A DNA stretch of 40,455 nt from Acidimicrobiales bacterium. Lineage in GTDB: Bacteria > Actinomycetota > Acidimicrobiia > Acidimicrobiales > SHLQ01. Position numbers and translations under genes: made by a program. Shown piece by piece: positions 9,179 to 17,196 of this stretch. A model generated the notes under the pieces. It was not told the DNA's origin, searched no databases, and saw only the letters and a program-made list of their open reading frames with translations. The stretch spans positions 29,015-69,469 of the forward strand of contig JAHDDK010000014.1 in NCBI GenBank assembly GCA_020629375.1, read 5' to 3'. The number at the start of each line of letters is the position of its first letter. Positions within the stretch are counted from its first letter, which is position 1.

Positions 9179-10681
9179 CTACGTCGGCTCTTCGGCGACT
9201 TCGGCCCCGGCGTCGTCTTCGGGGTCGGCTTCGTCGGTGAGATGCGATCCGCCGACCTCGATCCCCTGTTCGGGTCGCAGGGTTGGGAACAGCACGACAT
9301 CGCGAATCGACGAGCTGTCTGTGAGCAGCATGACCAAGCGATCCACACCGATGCCGAGGCCGCCCGTTGGTGGCAGGCCGTACTCGAGCGCACGGACATA
9401 GTCGCGGTCCATGCCCATGACCTCTGCCTCCCCTGCCGCCCGCTCGGCTTCTTGTTCTTCGAATCGGGCGAGTTGTTCGTCGGGGTCGACGAGCTCAGAG
9501 AACGCATTGCACAGCTCACGGCCGGCAACGATCGCCTCAAACCGCTCAGTCAGACCTGGTGTCTCGCGATGGTCCCGAGACAGTGGCGAGACCTCTTTCG
9601 GATAGTCGGTCACGAAGACCGGACCCCACAGTTCGGACTCGGTTGTCTTCTCGTAGATCTCGAGGATGAGCTTGCCCGGGCCGTACCAGTCCTTGACCTC
9701 GACGCCCTGATCTCTGGCGAGGGATGCGAGCTCGTCGCGGTTCATGTCGATCGACAGCTCGAGTCCGGTGTGTTCGGAGATGAGGTCGATCATCGTGGCC
9801 CGGCGCCACGGAGCCGAGAGATCGAGTTCGCGGTCGCCGTAGGCGATGGTCGTCGTACCGCAGATCTCCATGGCGAGGTGGCTGACGAGGTTCTCGACCA
9901 GTTCCATCACGTCGTGGTAGTCGGCATACGCCCAGTAGAGCTCCAGCATCGTGAACTCGGGGTTGTGCCGCGTCGAGATTCCCTCGTTACGGAACACCCG
10001 CCCGATCTCGAACACGCGCTCGAAGCCGCCGACGGTCAGGCGTTTCAGGTACAGCTCGGGAGCAATCCGCAGGAACAGGTCGATGTCGAGGGCGTTGTGG
10101 TGGGTGGCGAATGGTCGCGCCATCGCTCCCGACGCCACGTGATGGAACATCGGCGTCTCGACCTCGATGAAGTCTCGGTCCTCGAGCCAGCGGCGTGTCA
10201 ACGACAGGATCCGGCTGCGGTTGCGCAGGGCATCGTTCGCCTCGGGTGACACCCAGAGATCGACGTAGCGCTGCCGGTACTTCGTGTCCGGGTCGGTGAT
10301 GCCGTGCCACTTGTCGGGGAAGGGGCGACGGGTCGGCGCAAGCAGTGTCCAGGCGCTCGGGCGGATGGACAGCTCCCCACGACGAGTTTTGATGACCTCG
10401 CCGGTCACGCCGATCCAGTCGCCGAGATTCAGACCGGCGAACCCCTCGAAGTCGGGCGTCGTCTTCGCCGGAGCGAAGATCTGGATACGTCCCGTCGAGT
10501 CCTGCACGACTCCGAACACGATCTTGCCCTGGTCCCGCTTGAGCATGAGCCGGCCCGCGATCGTGGCGGTCTGACCGGTCTCGTGGCCATCCGCGATCTC
10601 GCCGTGCGCCGCCTGGAGCGCGGCCACGTTCGAATCGACGTCGAAGCGGTACGGAACGGATGGGGTTGGGCTGTCGCTCAT
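9179..10681 (-). CDS. lysS: Lysine--tRNA ligase, class II
   Basis: Charges tRNA-Lys. The 500-residue protein has an N-terminal OB-fold anticodon-binding domain (about residues 40-150, with GRLMLKRDQGKIVFGVVQD) and a class II catalytic core. Motif 2 is FEIGRVFRNEGISTRHNPEF, followed by TMLELYWAYADY; motif 3 is GIGVDRLVMLLTDSSSIRD near residue 450. The tail after FPTLRPEQG is an acidic extension of about 25 residues, unusual but harmless-looking. The ATG overlaps the coaX stop (ATGA). The nadC-coaX-lysS order matches other actinobacteria such as Mycobacterium (established knowledge). Confidence 0.97.
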   Translation of the reverse strand: MSDSPTPSVPYRFDVDSNVAALQAAHGEIADGHETGQTATIAGRLMLKRDQGKIVFGVVQDSTGRIQIFAPAKTTPDFEGFAGLNLGDWIGVTGEVIKTRRGELSIRPSAWTLLAPTRRPFPDKWHGITDPDTKYRQRYVDLWVSPEANDALRNRSRILSLTRRWLEDRDFIEVETPMFHHVASGAMARPFATHHNALDIDLFLRIAPELYLKRLTVGGFERVFEIGRVFRNEGISTRHNPEFTMLELYWAYADYHDVMELVENLVSHLAMEICGTTTIAYGDRELDLSAPWRRATMIDLISEHTGLELSIDMNRDELASLARDQGVEVKDWYGPGKLILEIYEKTTESELWGPVFVTDYPKEVSPLSRDHRETPGLTERFEAIVAGRELCNAFSELVDPDEQLARFEEQEAERAAGEAEVMGMDRDYVRALEYGLPPTGGLGIGVDRLVMLLTDSSSIRDVVLFPTLRPEQGIEVGGSHLTDEADPEDDAGAEVAEEPT

Positions 10682-11487
10682 GACTCTCCGCTGTTGCGAG
10701 CGTGGACGATCCGCAGGCCATGAAGCGTGAGATGCGGTTCGACGTGTTCGAGACTCGACGCTACCGGGGCGATGACCGGCGCCAGACCCCCCGTCGCCAC
10801 GACAACCGCCTCTCCTCCGAGCTCGTCCTGGAATCGAGCGACCATGCCATCGACCGATGCGGCGAAACCGTAGAGCGCACCGGACTGGAGAGACTCCACT
10901 GTCGACTTGCCAATGACGCTTCGAGGTTCGATCAGTTCGATCGATCCGAGAGCGGCGGCTCGACCGGTCAGCGCATCCATCGAGATCTCAATACCCGGGG
11001 CGATCGCCCCGCCGAGGAACTCTCCCTCAGCGGACACGATGTCGAAGTTGTTGCCCGTCCCGAAGTCAACGATGATCGCCGGGCCGCCGAAGAGTTCGTA
11101 GGTGGCGACGGCGTTGGCGATCCGGTCGGCCCCCACCTCGCGGGCGTTGTCGTAGAGAATCGGCATGCCCGTCCGCACTCCGGGACCGATGACGGTCGGG
11201 TCGACGTGGAGATATCGCTCGGCGAACCCCCGCAACATCGACTGCACTCGTGGCACCCCCGAACACACGGCCATACCGCCGATGTCGTCGACGGCGATGC
11301 GCGACAGCCGGAAGAAGCCGCCGAGGAGTGAGGCGAGCTCATCGGCCGTGCGATCCGGGATCGTGCTGACGCGCCAGTGCTCGACCAGCCCGTCTTCTGC
11401 ACTCACTCCACTCGATGACCCGTCATACAGTCCAATGACCGTCTGTGTGTTGCCGACGTCGACCGTCAGCAGAAGATTGGCGCTCAT
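10678..11487 (-). CDS. coaX: Type III pantothenate kinase
   Basis: Phosphorylates pantothenate, the first committed step of CoA synthesis. The 269-residue ASKHA-fold protein starts LLLTVDVGNTQTVIGLYDG (phosphate-1 motif with catalytic Asp), and has GPGVRTGMPILYDN, EVGADRIANAVA, GEFLGGAIAPGIE and SVIGKSTVESLQSG. The phosphate-2 loop reads VDFGTGNNFDIVSA, where most active enzymes have GTATTFD and the mycobacterial CoaX (thought to be inactive) has a diverged version, so activity is not guaranteed. ATG at 11485-11487 overlaps the nadC stop. The frame stays open far upstream, but that part is only the shadow of nadC. Confidence 0.93.
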   Translation of the reverse strand: MSANLLLTVDVGNTQTVIGLYDGSSSGVSAEDGLVEHWRVSTIPDRTADELASLLGGFFRLSRIAVDDIGGMAVCSGVPRVQSMLRGFAERYLHVDPTVIGPGVRTGMPILYDNAREVGADRIANAVATYELFGGPAIIVDFGTGNNFDIVSAEGEFLGGAIAPGIEISMDALTGRAAALGSIELIEPRSVIGKSTVESLQSGALYGFAASVDGMVARFQDELGGEAVVVATGGLAPVIAPVASSLEHVEPHLTLHGLRIVHARNSGES

Positions 11488-12356
11488 GCGCCCGCACGTG
11501 ACTGGATGTCGAGGCCGATGTCGAGGGTCGGCGCCCCGAAGCTCAGCTTGGACGTCGAGATCATGTCGACGCCCGTGTGGCTCACGGCGTCGATCGTGGT
11601 GAGGTCGATCCCTCCGCTCGCCTCGAGCAACGGACGCCGACCCGCACCGACAGCCTCGCTGACCTTCGCAACGGCCACTCGAAGCTCTTCCGGGGTCATG
11701 TTGTCGAGCAGAACTGCGTCGGCGCCGGCGGCGGTGGCCTCCAACGCCTGTTCGAGACGATCCGCCTCGACATGGATCGTGCGACCTGGCCATCGATCTC
11801 GAGCCAACGCGACACCTTCGGTGATGCTCATGCCCATCAGATGATTGTCCTTGAGCATGATCCAATCCGACAGGTTGCCGCGGTGGTTCCGAGCGCCGCC
11901 CGCCCGCACCGCTGCCTTCTCGAGCGAACGCAGTCCCGGAGTCGTCTTGCGTGTGTCCCACACCTTGGCCGGGCCCGTCGCCGCATCGACGTACCTGCCC
12001 GTGTTCGTGGCGATCCCCGACAGGTACATCAGGAAGTTCAACGCGGTCCGCTCGGCGATCAGGATCGACTCGAGGGATCCGCTCACCGATCCCAGCGGTG
12101 TCATTCCAGGAATGAGGGAACCGTCCGGCTGAATCCACGTCACCTCGAGCGTCTCGTCGACCTGTCGAAACACCTCAAGTGCGCACGCCGCCCCGGCAAC
12201 GATTCCGGCGTCTCGCGCGACGAACGTCGCCGACGCCGACGCATACGACGGGAGGAGCGTGGCGCTCAGATCACCGAGCGGAGTGAGGTCCTCAGCGAGG
12301 GCACGAGTGACGACATCGCGAACATCATGAAGAGGGGGATCGAGATAGCGAGACAC
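11484..12356 (-). CDS. nadC: Quinolinate phosphoribosyltransferase (nicotinate-nucleotide pyrophosphorylase)
   Basis: Converts quinolinate and PRPP to nicotinate mononucleotide in de novo NAD synthesis. It has 290 residues from the GTG at 12354-12356. Motifs: ALAEDLTPLGDLSA near the N-terminus, ERTALNFLMYLSGIAT, WDTRKTTPGLRSLEKAAVRAGGA, HRGNLSDWIMLKDNH (substrate binding Arg/Lys residues), IHVEADRLEQ, VLLDNM and LEASGGIDL. No ribosome site precedes the GTG; a TAGCTT box 7 bases upstream suggests a leaderless transcript. No nadA or nadB is in the window, unlike the usual actinobacterial nadABC cluster. First gene of the nadC-coaX-lysS-cysQ run. Confidence 0.95.
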   Translation of the reverse strand: MSRYLDPPLHDVRDVVTRALAEDLTPLGDLSATLLPSYASASATFVARDAGIVAGAACALEVFRQVDETLEVTWIQPDGSLIPGMTPLGSVSGSLESILIAERTALNFLMYLSGIATNTGRYVDAATGPAKVWDTRKTTPGLRSLEKAAVRAGGARNHRGNLSDWIMLKDNHLMGMSITEGVALARDRWPGRTIHVEADRLEQALEATAAGADAVLLDNMTPEELRVAVAKVSEAVGAGRRPLLEASGGIDLTTIDAVSHTGVDMISTSKLSFGAPTLDIGLDIQSRAGA

Positions 12357-12363
12357 CGGCGCA

Positions 12364-12373
12364 AAGCTAGCGT
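12364..12373. promoter_or_regulatory. Overlapping divergent -10 boxes between nadC and the epimerase gene
   Basis: The ten bases AAGCTAGCGT carry TAGCGT on plus (12368-12373, 9 bases before the ATG at 12383) and TAGCTT on minus (12364-12369, 7 bases before the GTG at 12356). The two boxes share CTA around the palindromic CTAG. The whole intergenic gap is 26 bases and neither start has a ribosome site, so both genes look leaderless from one shared element. Inference from pattern only. Confidence 0.4.
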
Positions 12374-12382
12374 GAACCCTCG

Positions 12383-13153
12383 ATGGCCGAGTTCGTTCTT
12401 TCCTCGCAAGACGCCCGGGTCGTGGTCGACGCTGCCCACGGTGGGCGCCTCTCCTCGCTCGACGTGTTCGGACACCAGCTGCTCGTGGGCGGTCCCGGCG
12501 ACCCGTTGGCCTGGGGTGCCTATCCAATGGTGCCGTTTGCCGGGCGGCTACGCGACGGCACCCTGACCTTCGGCGGTGAGCGGTACGTCGTCCCGACGAC
12601 GATGGGTCCTCACGCCATCCACGGCTACGGGTTCGTGACCCCATGGGAGCGCATCGACGAGAGCTCGATCGGCTTCGACTTCGCCGATCCTTGGCCATTC
12701 GGCGGACGAGCCACCCAAACGTTCGACCTCACCGACGATCGACTCCGCGTCGAGATGACTGTCGACGCGGCGGATCGGCAACCGATCTGCGTCGGCTGGC
12801 ACCCCTGGTTCCGACGAGAGATCGGCATCGGCGCACCCCTTGAGCTCGACTTTGATCCGGCCGTCATGTACGCCGTCGACGACGAGATCCCGACCGGCCG
12901 ACAGATCACGCCGCCACCTGGTCCGTGGGACAACTGCTTTGCGGGTCTCACCGACAATCCCCGTCTCCGTTGGGGTGCGCTCACCGTCGAGATCTCGTCC
13001 ACCCTCGACCACTGGGTGGTCTACGACATGCCCGAACATGCGGTGTGTGTCGAACCGCAATCGGGTCCCCCGAACGACCTCAACGATGCGCCGCTGATCA
13101 TCGAAGCGGGCGAGTCGTTCGCGGCATCGATGACCTTGCGCTGGTCGCGCTGA
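12383..13153 (+). CDS. Aldose 1-epimerase family protein (GalM-like)
   Basis: A cytoplasmic mutarotase-fold protein of 256 residues, short for GalM and closer to the YeaD/compact subgroup. Residues expected for the family are visible: the substrate Arg in PFAGRLRDG, the first His in GPHAIHGYGF, the second in VGWHPWFRR and the catalytic Glu in CVEPQSGPPNDLN. It should interconvert sugar anomers; the sugar is unknown. It is the only plus-strand gene inside a 20-kb minus-strand block, diverges from nadC with 26 bases between starts, and converges on the CobW gene with 9 bases between stops. No ribosome site. Confidence 0.87.
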   Translation: MAEFVLSSQDARVVVDAAHGGRLSSLDVFGHQLLVGGPGDPLAWGAYPMVPFAGRLRDGTLTFGGERYVVPTTMGPHAIHGYGFVTPWERIDESSIGFDFADPWPFGGRATQTFDLTDDRLRVEMTVDAADRQPICVGWHPWFRREIGIGAPLELDFDPAVMYAVDDEIPTGRQITPPPGPWDNCFAGLTDNPRLRWGALTVEISSTLDHWVVYDMPEHAVCVEPQSGPPNDLNDAPLIIEAGESFAASMTLRWSR

Positions 13154-13162
13154 CGGATCGAG

Positions 13163-14074
13163 TCAGACTTCGATGACGACGAGATCCGTCGGCTCGGCTG
13201 ATTCGGCCATCGGGAGTGACTCGACCGTTCGGCGCCGACCAACAACATGAACGAGCAACAGTTCGCCAGTCTCGATCTGGACGATCCCTTTCGCCCGCAA
13301 CACCGACTCGGGGAGGTCGTCGAGCAGGTCATCGAGCGCTGCGCGTGTCGTGGTGCCCGGGATCTCGATCGTGCGCGTTCGGTACTGGTCGAACAGTGAC
13401 GCCCCGCTACCGACGTCGAGGATCGGACGGCGTGCTCCGAGACCGATGAGTCCGGCTGCCGAGTGGGCGCTGGCCGCGGGAAGAATCGGCACTCCGGGCG
13501 CAATCTCCTCGACGCGAGCCGTCACCCGCGCGGTCATCGACTGATCGACGAGGTCACGCTTGCTCAGCAATACGACGTCCGCCGCTCGCACCTGAGTACG
13601 TACCGCGTCGGCCACGACCGACTCCGGGCCCTCCAACTCCATGAACTGATCGAGGTCGACGAGCACGACTGTCGAATCGAGCACGAAGCCGGGAGTGTTC
13701 GAGAGTCCCGCCGCCGACCGAGGGTCCGCGATTCCGCTCAACTCGACGACGACGAATTCCGGTGGCTCCGGCCGTTGCCGAAGCTGACCGAACGCTTCGA
13801 GAAAGCCGTTCTTCAGGCTGCAGCAGACGCATCCCCCGGAGAGGTCGAGCGTGTCGCCGTCGTGGCGTCGGATCAACGCGGCGTCGATGTTGATGTCCCC
13901 GACGTCATTGACCATTACAGCGATCGGCACATCCGTCCGGGCGAGCATTTCGTTGAGCACGGTCGTCTTGCCCGCACCCAGGTATCCACCGAGCAAGGTC
14001 ACCGGCACCCGTCGTCCGTCCCACGGCGCGTACACCGGCTCGACGAACGTGATCTCTTCGTCCTCGAGATTCAC
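13163..14074 (-). CDS. CobW/COG0523 (G3E) GTPase, putative metallochaperone
   Basis: A 303-residue GTPase of the family that includes zinc chaperones and cobalamin-related CobW. Visible motifs: Walker A GGYLGAGKTT near residues 29-38, the metal-binding CxCC motif GGCVCCSLKNGF, the LSGIADP switch region, and the guanine specificity motif SKRDLVD. The usual C-terminal CobW_C domain looks short. GTG start at 14072-14074 overlapping the panC stop (GTGA), so it is translated with panC. It occupies the slot where panD lies in mycobacteria. The family is sure; the metal and client are not. FolE in the same run is a zinc enzyme, a possible client (inference). Confidence 0.87.
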   Translation of the reverse strand: MNLEDEEITFVEPVYAPWDGRRVPVTLLGGYLGAGKTTVLNEMLARTDVPIAVMVNDVGDINIDAALIRRHDGDTLDLSGGCVCCSLKNGFLEAFGQLRQRPEPPEFVVVELSGIADPRSAAGLSNTPGFVLDSTVVLVDLDQFMELEGPESVVADAVRTQVRAADVVLLSKRDLVDQSMTARVTARVEEIAPGVPILPAASAHSAAGLIGLGARRPILDVGSGASLFDQYRTRTIEIPGTTTRAALDDLLDDLPESVLRAKGIVQIETGELLLVHVVGRRRTVESLPMAESAEPTDLVVIEV

Positions 14075-14946
14075 GACCCCAGGACCGCCTCTCTACCGTC
14101 GAGATCGACACCGAGGTTGTCGATCAACCGCACGTCCCCGAAGCGCACGGCGGTCAACAACCGCACGGAGCCGGCGAGCCGCTCCGGCACCGCCAACGAC
14201 GCGGCATCGACCACGGCGACATAGTCGGGCTCCTCGCAATGAACGCCACCGGCGAGGACGGCACGGACGACAGCCTCGACCGCCTGCGGGTCTCGTTCAC
14301 CACCCTCGATCGCCGCCGCCCCAGCTTGCAACGAGCGATTGACGATCGACGCCTCCTCGCGGTGCTCGGGCAACAACCGCCGATTCCGGCTCGACATCGC
14401 CAAACCATCGTCCTCGCGGATCGTCGGCATGCCGACCACCTCGACGGGCTCGTTCAGGTCGAACACCATGCGCCGGAGCATCGCCAGCTGCTGAAAGTCC
14501 TTCTCGCCGAAGTACGCCCGGCACGGCCCAACGATGTTGAACAGCTTCGTCACGACAGTCGCCACACCACTGAAGTGCGTCGGACGACTCGCTCCCTCCC
14601 ACGGCTCGGTCACGACCTCGAGTGACACGGTCGTCCACGTACTGCTCGGGTACATCTGCCGCACCGACGGCACGAACAGCACATCGATTCCGGCAGCCTC
14701 GGCCATCTCGGCATCCGCATCGAGCGTTCGAGGGTACGAATCGAGATCCTCACCCTCGGCGAACTGCAGTGGGTTCACGAAGATCGACGCCACTCCGACA
14801 TCGTTCGCCGAGCTGGCCTCGGCCATCAATGAACGATGGCCGTCATGCAACGCGCCCATCGTCGGGGCGAAACCGACGGTACGCCCGGCTCGACGTTCGG
14901 CATCCAGTCTCGACCGAGTGTCACCGGGGTCATGGATGATGTCCAT
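14071..14946 (-). CDS. panC: Pantoate--beta-alanine ligase
   Basis: Joins pantoate and beta-alanine with ATP to make pantothenate. The 291-residue protein has the HIGH-type loop APTMGALHDGHRSLM (residues 28-42), FVNPLQFAEGEDLDSYPRTL, YFGEKDFQQLAMLRRM and the KMSKS-like MSSRNRRL loop. The ATG at 14944-14946 has a TAGCCT box 7 bases upstream and no clear ribosome site. It lies 58 bases after the DUF2520 gene, as in other actinobacteria, and overlaps the CobW gene. panD and panB are not in the window. Confidence 0.96.
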   Translation of the reverse strand: MDIIHDPGDTRSRLDAERRAGRTVGFAPTMGALHDGHRSLMAEASSANDVGVASIFVNPLQFAEGEDLDSYPRTLDADAEMAEAAGIDVLFVPSVRQMYPSSTWTTVSLEVVTEPWEGASRPTHFSGVATVVTKLFNIVGPCRAYFGEKDFQQLAMLRRMVFDLNEPVEVVGMPTIREDDGLAMSSRNRRLLPEHREEASIVNRSLQAGAAAIEGGERDPQAVEAVVRAVLAGGVHCEEPDYVAVVDAASLAVPERLAGSVRLLTAVRFGDVRLIDNLGVDLDGREAVLGS

Positions 14947-14953
14947 CCCGACG

Positions 14954-14959
14954 AGGCTA
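14954..14959 (-). promoter_or_regulatory. Possible leaderless -10 box of panC (TAGCCT)
   Basis: Minus-strand TAGCCT followed by 7 bases and the panC ATG. It matches the TAnnnT pattern seen before other starts in this window, within a 59-base gap between genes. Confidence 0.35.
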
Positions 14960-15005
14960 CGGAGCTCAGCGGAGAGGGACTCCGTCGTTGCGAACGGTCG
15001 AGGCC

Positions 15006-15728
15006 TCAGGCCGGGCCGGCGAGGTGCGAGATGATCAGTTCGACGAGGGCGTCGTAGGCGACGGCGTCGAGCGGAAGTGACGTTCGCAGTGCCTGGCGAT
15101 GGGCGTCGAGCGTGGCGTCGTCGCCCCGCCTCGCCGGGCCCGTCAACGCGGCGTCGGCTCCGAGTTCTCTCGTCGCATCGAGCGACGACTGCGCCAAGTC
15201 GAGAAACGGCCCAGCCGGCGCGCCAATGAGCTCGGCGATGCGTTCGACCTGACCGAGAATGGCGGTCACGTGATTGGCCGCAACTGTCGCTGCAGCGTGA
15301 TACGCCGGCCGATGCTCGTCAGCGACCGAGAACCATCGGCCCGACAGCGTCTCGGCGAGCTCGGCGCACTGCGGGTCTCCGCCGACCCCGAACCAACAAG
15401 ACCGCAATGACGATGCGCCTCGTGCTGGCTCAGGTAACGCCACCAGCGGGTGGAGGCCGCCATGCCGCTCGAAGCGCGACAGCACGCTCACCGGCGTGGC
15501 GCCCGACAGGTGAACGACCACCGCCGGCCCCGGGTCGATCCGTTGCGCGACCTCCTCGATCGCCGCATCGGGAGTGGCGATCACACACAACTCGACGTCC
15601 CGGGCGGCGCCCGCCGGATCGTCGTCGCGGCCAAATCGGGCGTGCTCGGACCAACCAAGCGATTCGAGCGCCCCCGCCAGCGACCGGCCGGCGCGGCCAG
15701 GACCCACGAGCGAGAACGGCCGGGTCAC
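15006..15728 (-). CDS. Rossmann-fold DUF2520 protein
   Basis: A 240-residue protein with an N-terminal NAD(P)-binding Rossmann domain (FSLVGPGRAGRSLAGALESLG at about 5-25) and a C-terminal helical DUF2520 domain (YHAAATVAANHVTAILGQVE, then an all-helical tail). It resembles ketopantoate reductase-like dehydrogenases, and its steady position just before panC in actinobacteria suggests a role in pantothenate supply, possibly pantoate formation; this is inference. GTG start at 15726-15728, three bases after the folK stop. Confidence 0.82.
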   Translation of the reverse strand: MTRPFSLVGPGRAGRSLAGALESLGWSEHARFGRDDDPAGAARDVELCVIATPDAAIEEVAQRIDPGPAVVVHLSGATPVSVLSRFERHGGLHPLVALPEPARGASSLRSCWFGVGGDPQCAELAETLSGRWFSVADEHRPAYHAAATVAANHVTAILGQVERIAELIGAPAGPFLDLAQSSLDATRELGADAALTGPARRGDDATLDAHRQALRTSLPLDAVAYDALVELIISHLAGPA

Positions 15729-15731
15729 CGA

Positions 15732-16184
15732 TCAGTCCTCGGGGCTCCACAGCCACACGTCGTCTGGGTCGTGGACGAAGGTGTCCGGTACGACATCGGG
15801 GGCAAGTTCGCGCAGTGGCACGAGCACGAAGGCCCGTTCGAACATTCGTGGATGCGGCACGACGAGATCGTGGTCATCGACCCGTTCTCCATCGATCCAC
15901 AGCACATCGACGTCGAGTGTTCGAGGGCCCCATCGTTCGGTTCGAACCCGTTCGGCGTCCGCCTCGCGTTCCCGACATACCGCGAGCAATTGTCGGGCGG
16001 TCCGATCCGTTGCGAGCTGCACGACCACGTTCAGATAGTTGTCCTGCTCGGGTCCCCCGACGGGAGCGGTCTCCCACACCGACGAGATTTTGACGACGTC
16101 GGGGAGTCGACCGATGGCATGGTTGAGGTGAGCCCAGCGATCTCCGAGGTTGGAGCCGAGCCCGAGAAAGGCTCGACGTGTCAC
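15732..16184 (-). CDS. folK: 6-hydroxymethyl-7,8-dihydropterin pyrophosphokinase
   Basis: Transfers pyrophosphate from ATP to hydroxymethyl-dihydropterin in folate synthesis. At 150 residues it is a standard single-domain HPPK. It begins FLGLGSNLGDRWAHL, has the pterin/ATP site RWGPRTLDVDVLWIDGE (catalytic Arg and the DxD Mg ligands) and VPHPRMFERAFVLVPL. GTG start at 16182-16184, overlapping the folB stop by GTGA, so coupled to FolB as in other actinobacteria. Confidence 0.95.
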   Translation of the reverse strand: MTRRAFLGLGSNLGDRWAHLNHAIGRLPDVVKISSVWETAPVGGPEQDNYLNVVVQLATDRTARQLLAVCREREADAERVRTERWGPRTLDVDVLWIDGERVDDHDLVVPHPRMFERAFVLVPLRELAPDVVPDTFVHDPDDVWLWSPED

Positions 16185-16549
16185 GAATGATCACGCTCCC
16201 GGCGGACGGTGACTCCCGAGCTGGCGATGTCCTGCGGAACCGGAGGACGGAGTTTGCGTATCGTTACTCTCGTTGCGTTTGCCAGCGGATTGGCGAGCAC
16301 GAGCGCGGCGACTTCGGAGGCGAACCGCTCGAGAAGCCCGTATCGATTCTCATCCGCAAGCGCCTGAACGGCGGCGATGACGCCGCCGTAGTCGATCGTT
16401 GCGTCGAGATCTTCGGTCTCGGCTGCGCGAGACACGTCAAGGTCGATGTCGATGTCGACCTCGAACGGCTGACGCCGCTCCTCTTCTTCGGGAAGGATGC
16501 CGCAGAACGCCATCACGCGATGACCGCGCAATTCGATCGTGTCGGTCAT
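16181..16549 (-). CDS. folB: Dihydroneopterin aldolase
   Basis: Cleaves dihydroneopterin to hydroxymethyl-dihydropterin and glycolaldehyde. The 122-residue protein shows the family blocks IELRGHRVMAFCGILPEE, PFEVDIDIDLDVS and TIDYGGVIAAV; the usual catalytic Lys is in the VTIRKLRPPVP segment. The cytoplasmic octamer is known for the family. ATG at 16547-16549 overlaps the stop of the upstream phosphatase-like gene (ATGA). Confidence 0.93.
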   Translation of the reverse strand: MTDTIELRGHRVMAFCGILPEEEERRQPFEVDIDIDLDVSRAAETEDLDATIDYGGVIAAVQALADENRYGLLERFASEVAALVLANPLANATRVTIRKLRPPVPQDIASSGVTVRRERDHS

Positions 16550-17082
16550 GGAAGGTTGATGTCCTCCGCATTGATCGACGCGGCGACGTTCACGATCTCG
16601 CGGGCAAGGGGTCCCATGGGCCGCGACAGCAGCTGTTCGATGGTGACGATCGCCTTGGGCTCTTCGGGGACCATCCCGCTCCAGACGAGGTATCCAGCGA
16701 TAATGCCCGACACGTGATCGCCGAGCTCCTCGCGATGCATCAGGATCTTGAAGCCTTGTGTCGTCAACGTCTGGAGATCCGCAAAAAGCGCTCCCAGGTA
16801 ACGAGCACCATCCTCGGGTCCTCGGAATGGACGATGAATCCAGGCCATGTCCTCTTCGTCGTAGTTGTGCAGGTTCGCGTTGTTCGGGATGAGAGACAGG
16901 ATCCGATCGAATCCGTTGACTCGAGTCCAGATGATCTCTTCTTGGCGCCGCACTTTGCGATGCGCATCTCCATAACCGCCGAGTCGCTCACACACCGCCA
17001 ATCGGTCGCGGAGCACCCACGTGAAATGGCGTGGCTCGATTCCAAGCGCCCACTTGCCTTTCAGCTGGCGACTTGCGGCCAT
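16546..17082 (-). CDS. Dual-specificity-phosphatase-like protein lacking catalytic Cys
   Basis: A 178-residue protein between folP and folB. Its layout resembles small dual-specificity phosphatases: a GFDRILSLIPN strand near residue 58, a YDEEDMAWIHRPFRG segment in the general-acid region, then ILMHREELGDHVSGIIAGYL (113-132) where such enzymes have HCx5R(S/T)G. Here the nucleophile position is R117 and the Arg position is H123, so it would be a pseudo-phosphatase. The match is by eye and may be wrong; otherwise it is an unknown. ATG at 17080-17082 has AAAGGA 6 bases upstream. It is coupled to folB by an ATGA overlap, so it is part of the folate operon and could bind phosphorylated pterin intermediates (inference). 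Confidence 0.75.
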   Translation of the reverse strand: MAASRQLKGKWALGIEPRHFTWVLRDRLAVCERLGGYGDAHRKVRRQEEIIWTRVNGFDRILSLIPNNANLHNYDEEDMAWIHRPFRGPEDGARYLGALFADLQTLTTQGFKILMHREELGDHVSGIIAGYLVWSGMVPEEPKAIVTIEQLLSRPMGPLAREIVNVAASINAEDINLP

Positions 17083-17196
17083 GGCTCGTCCTTTCGGGGC
17101 GCGGCGACCACTTGGCCGCGCGCATGAACTGCATCGTTGCGCATCCCATCATGCCGTGCATCGTCGGGGAGTGTGTGGTTGTCGACGAAGTGACCC

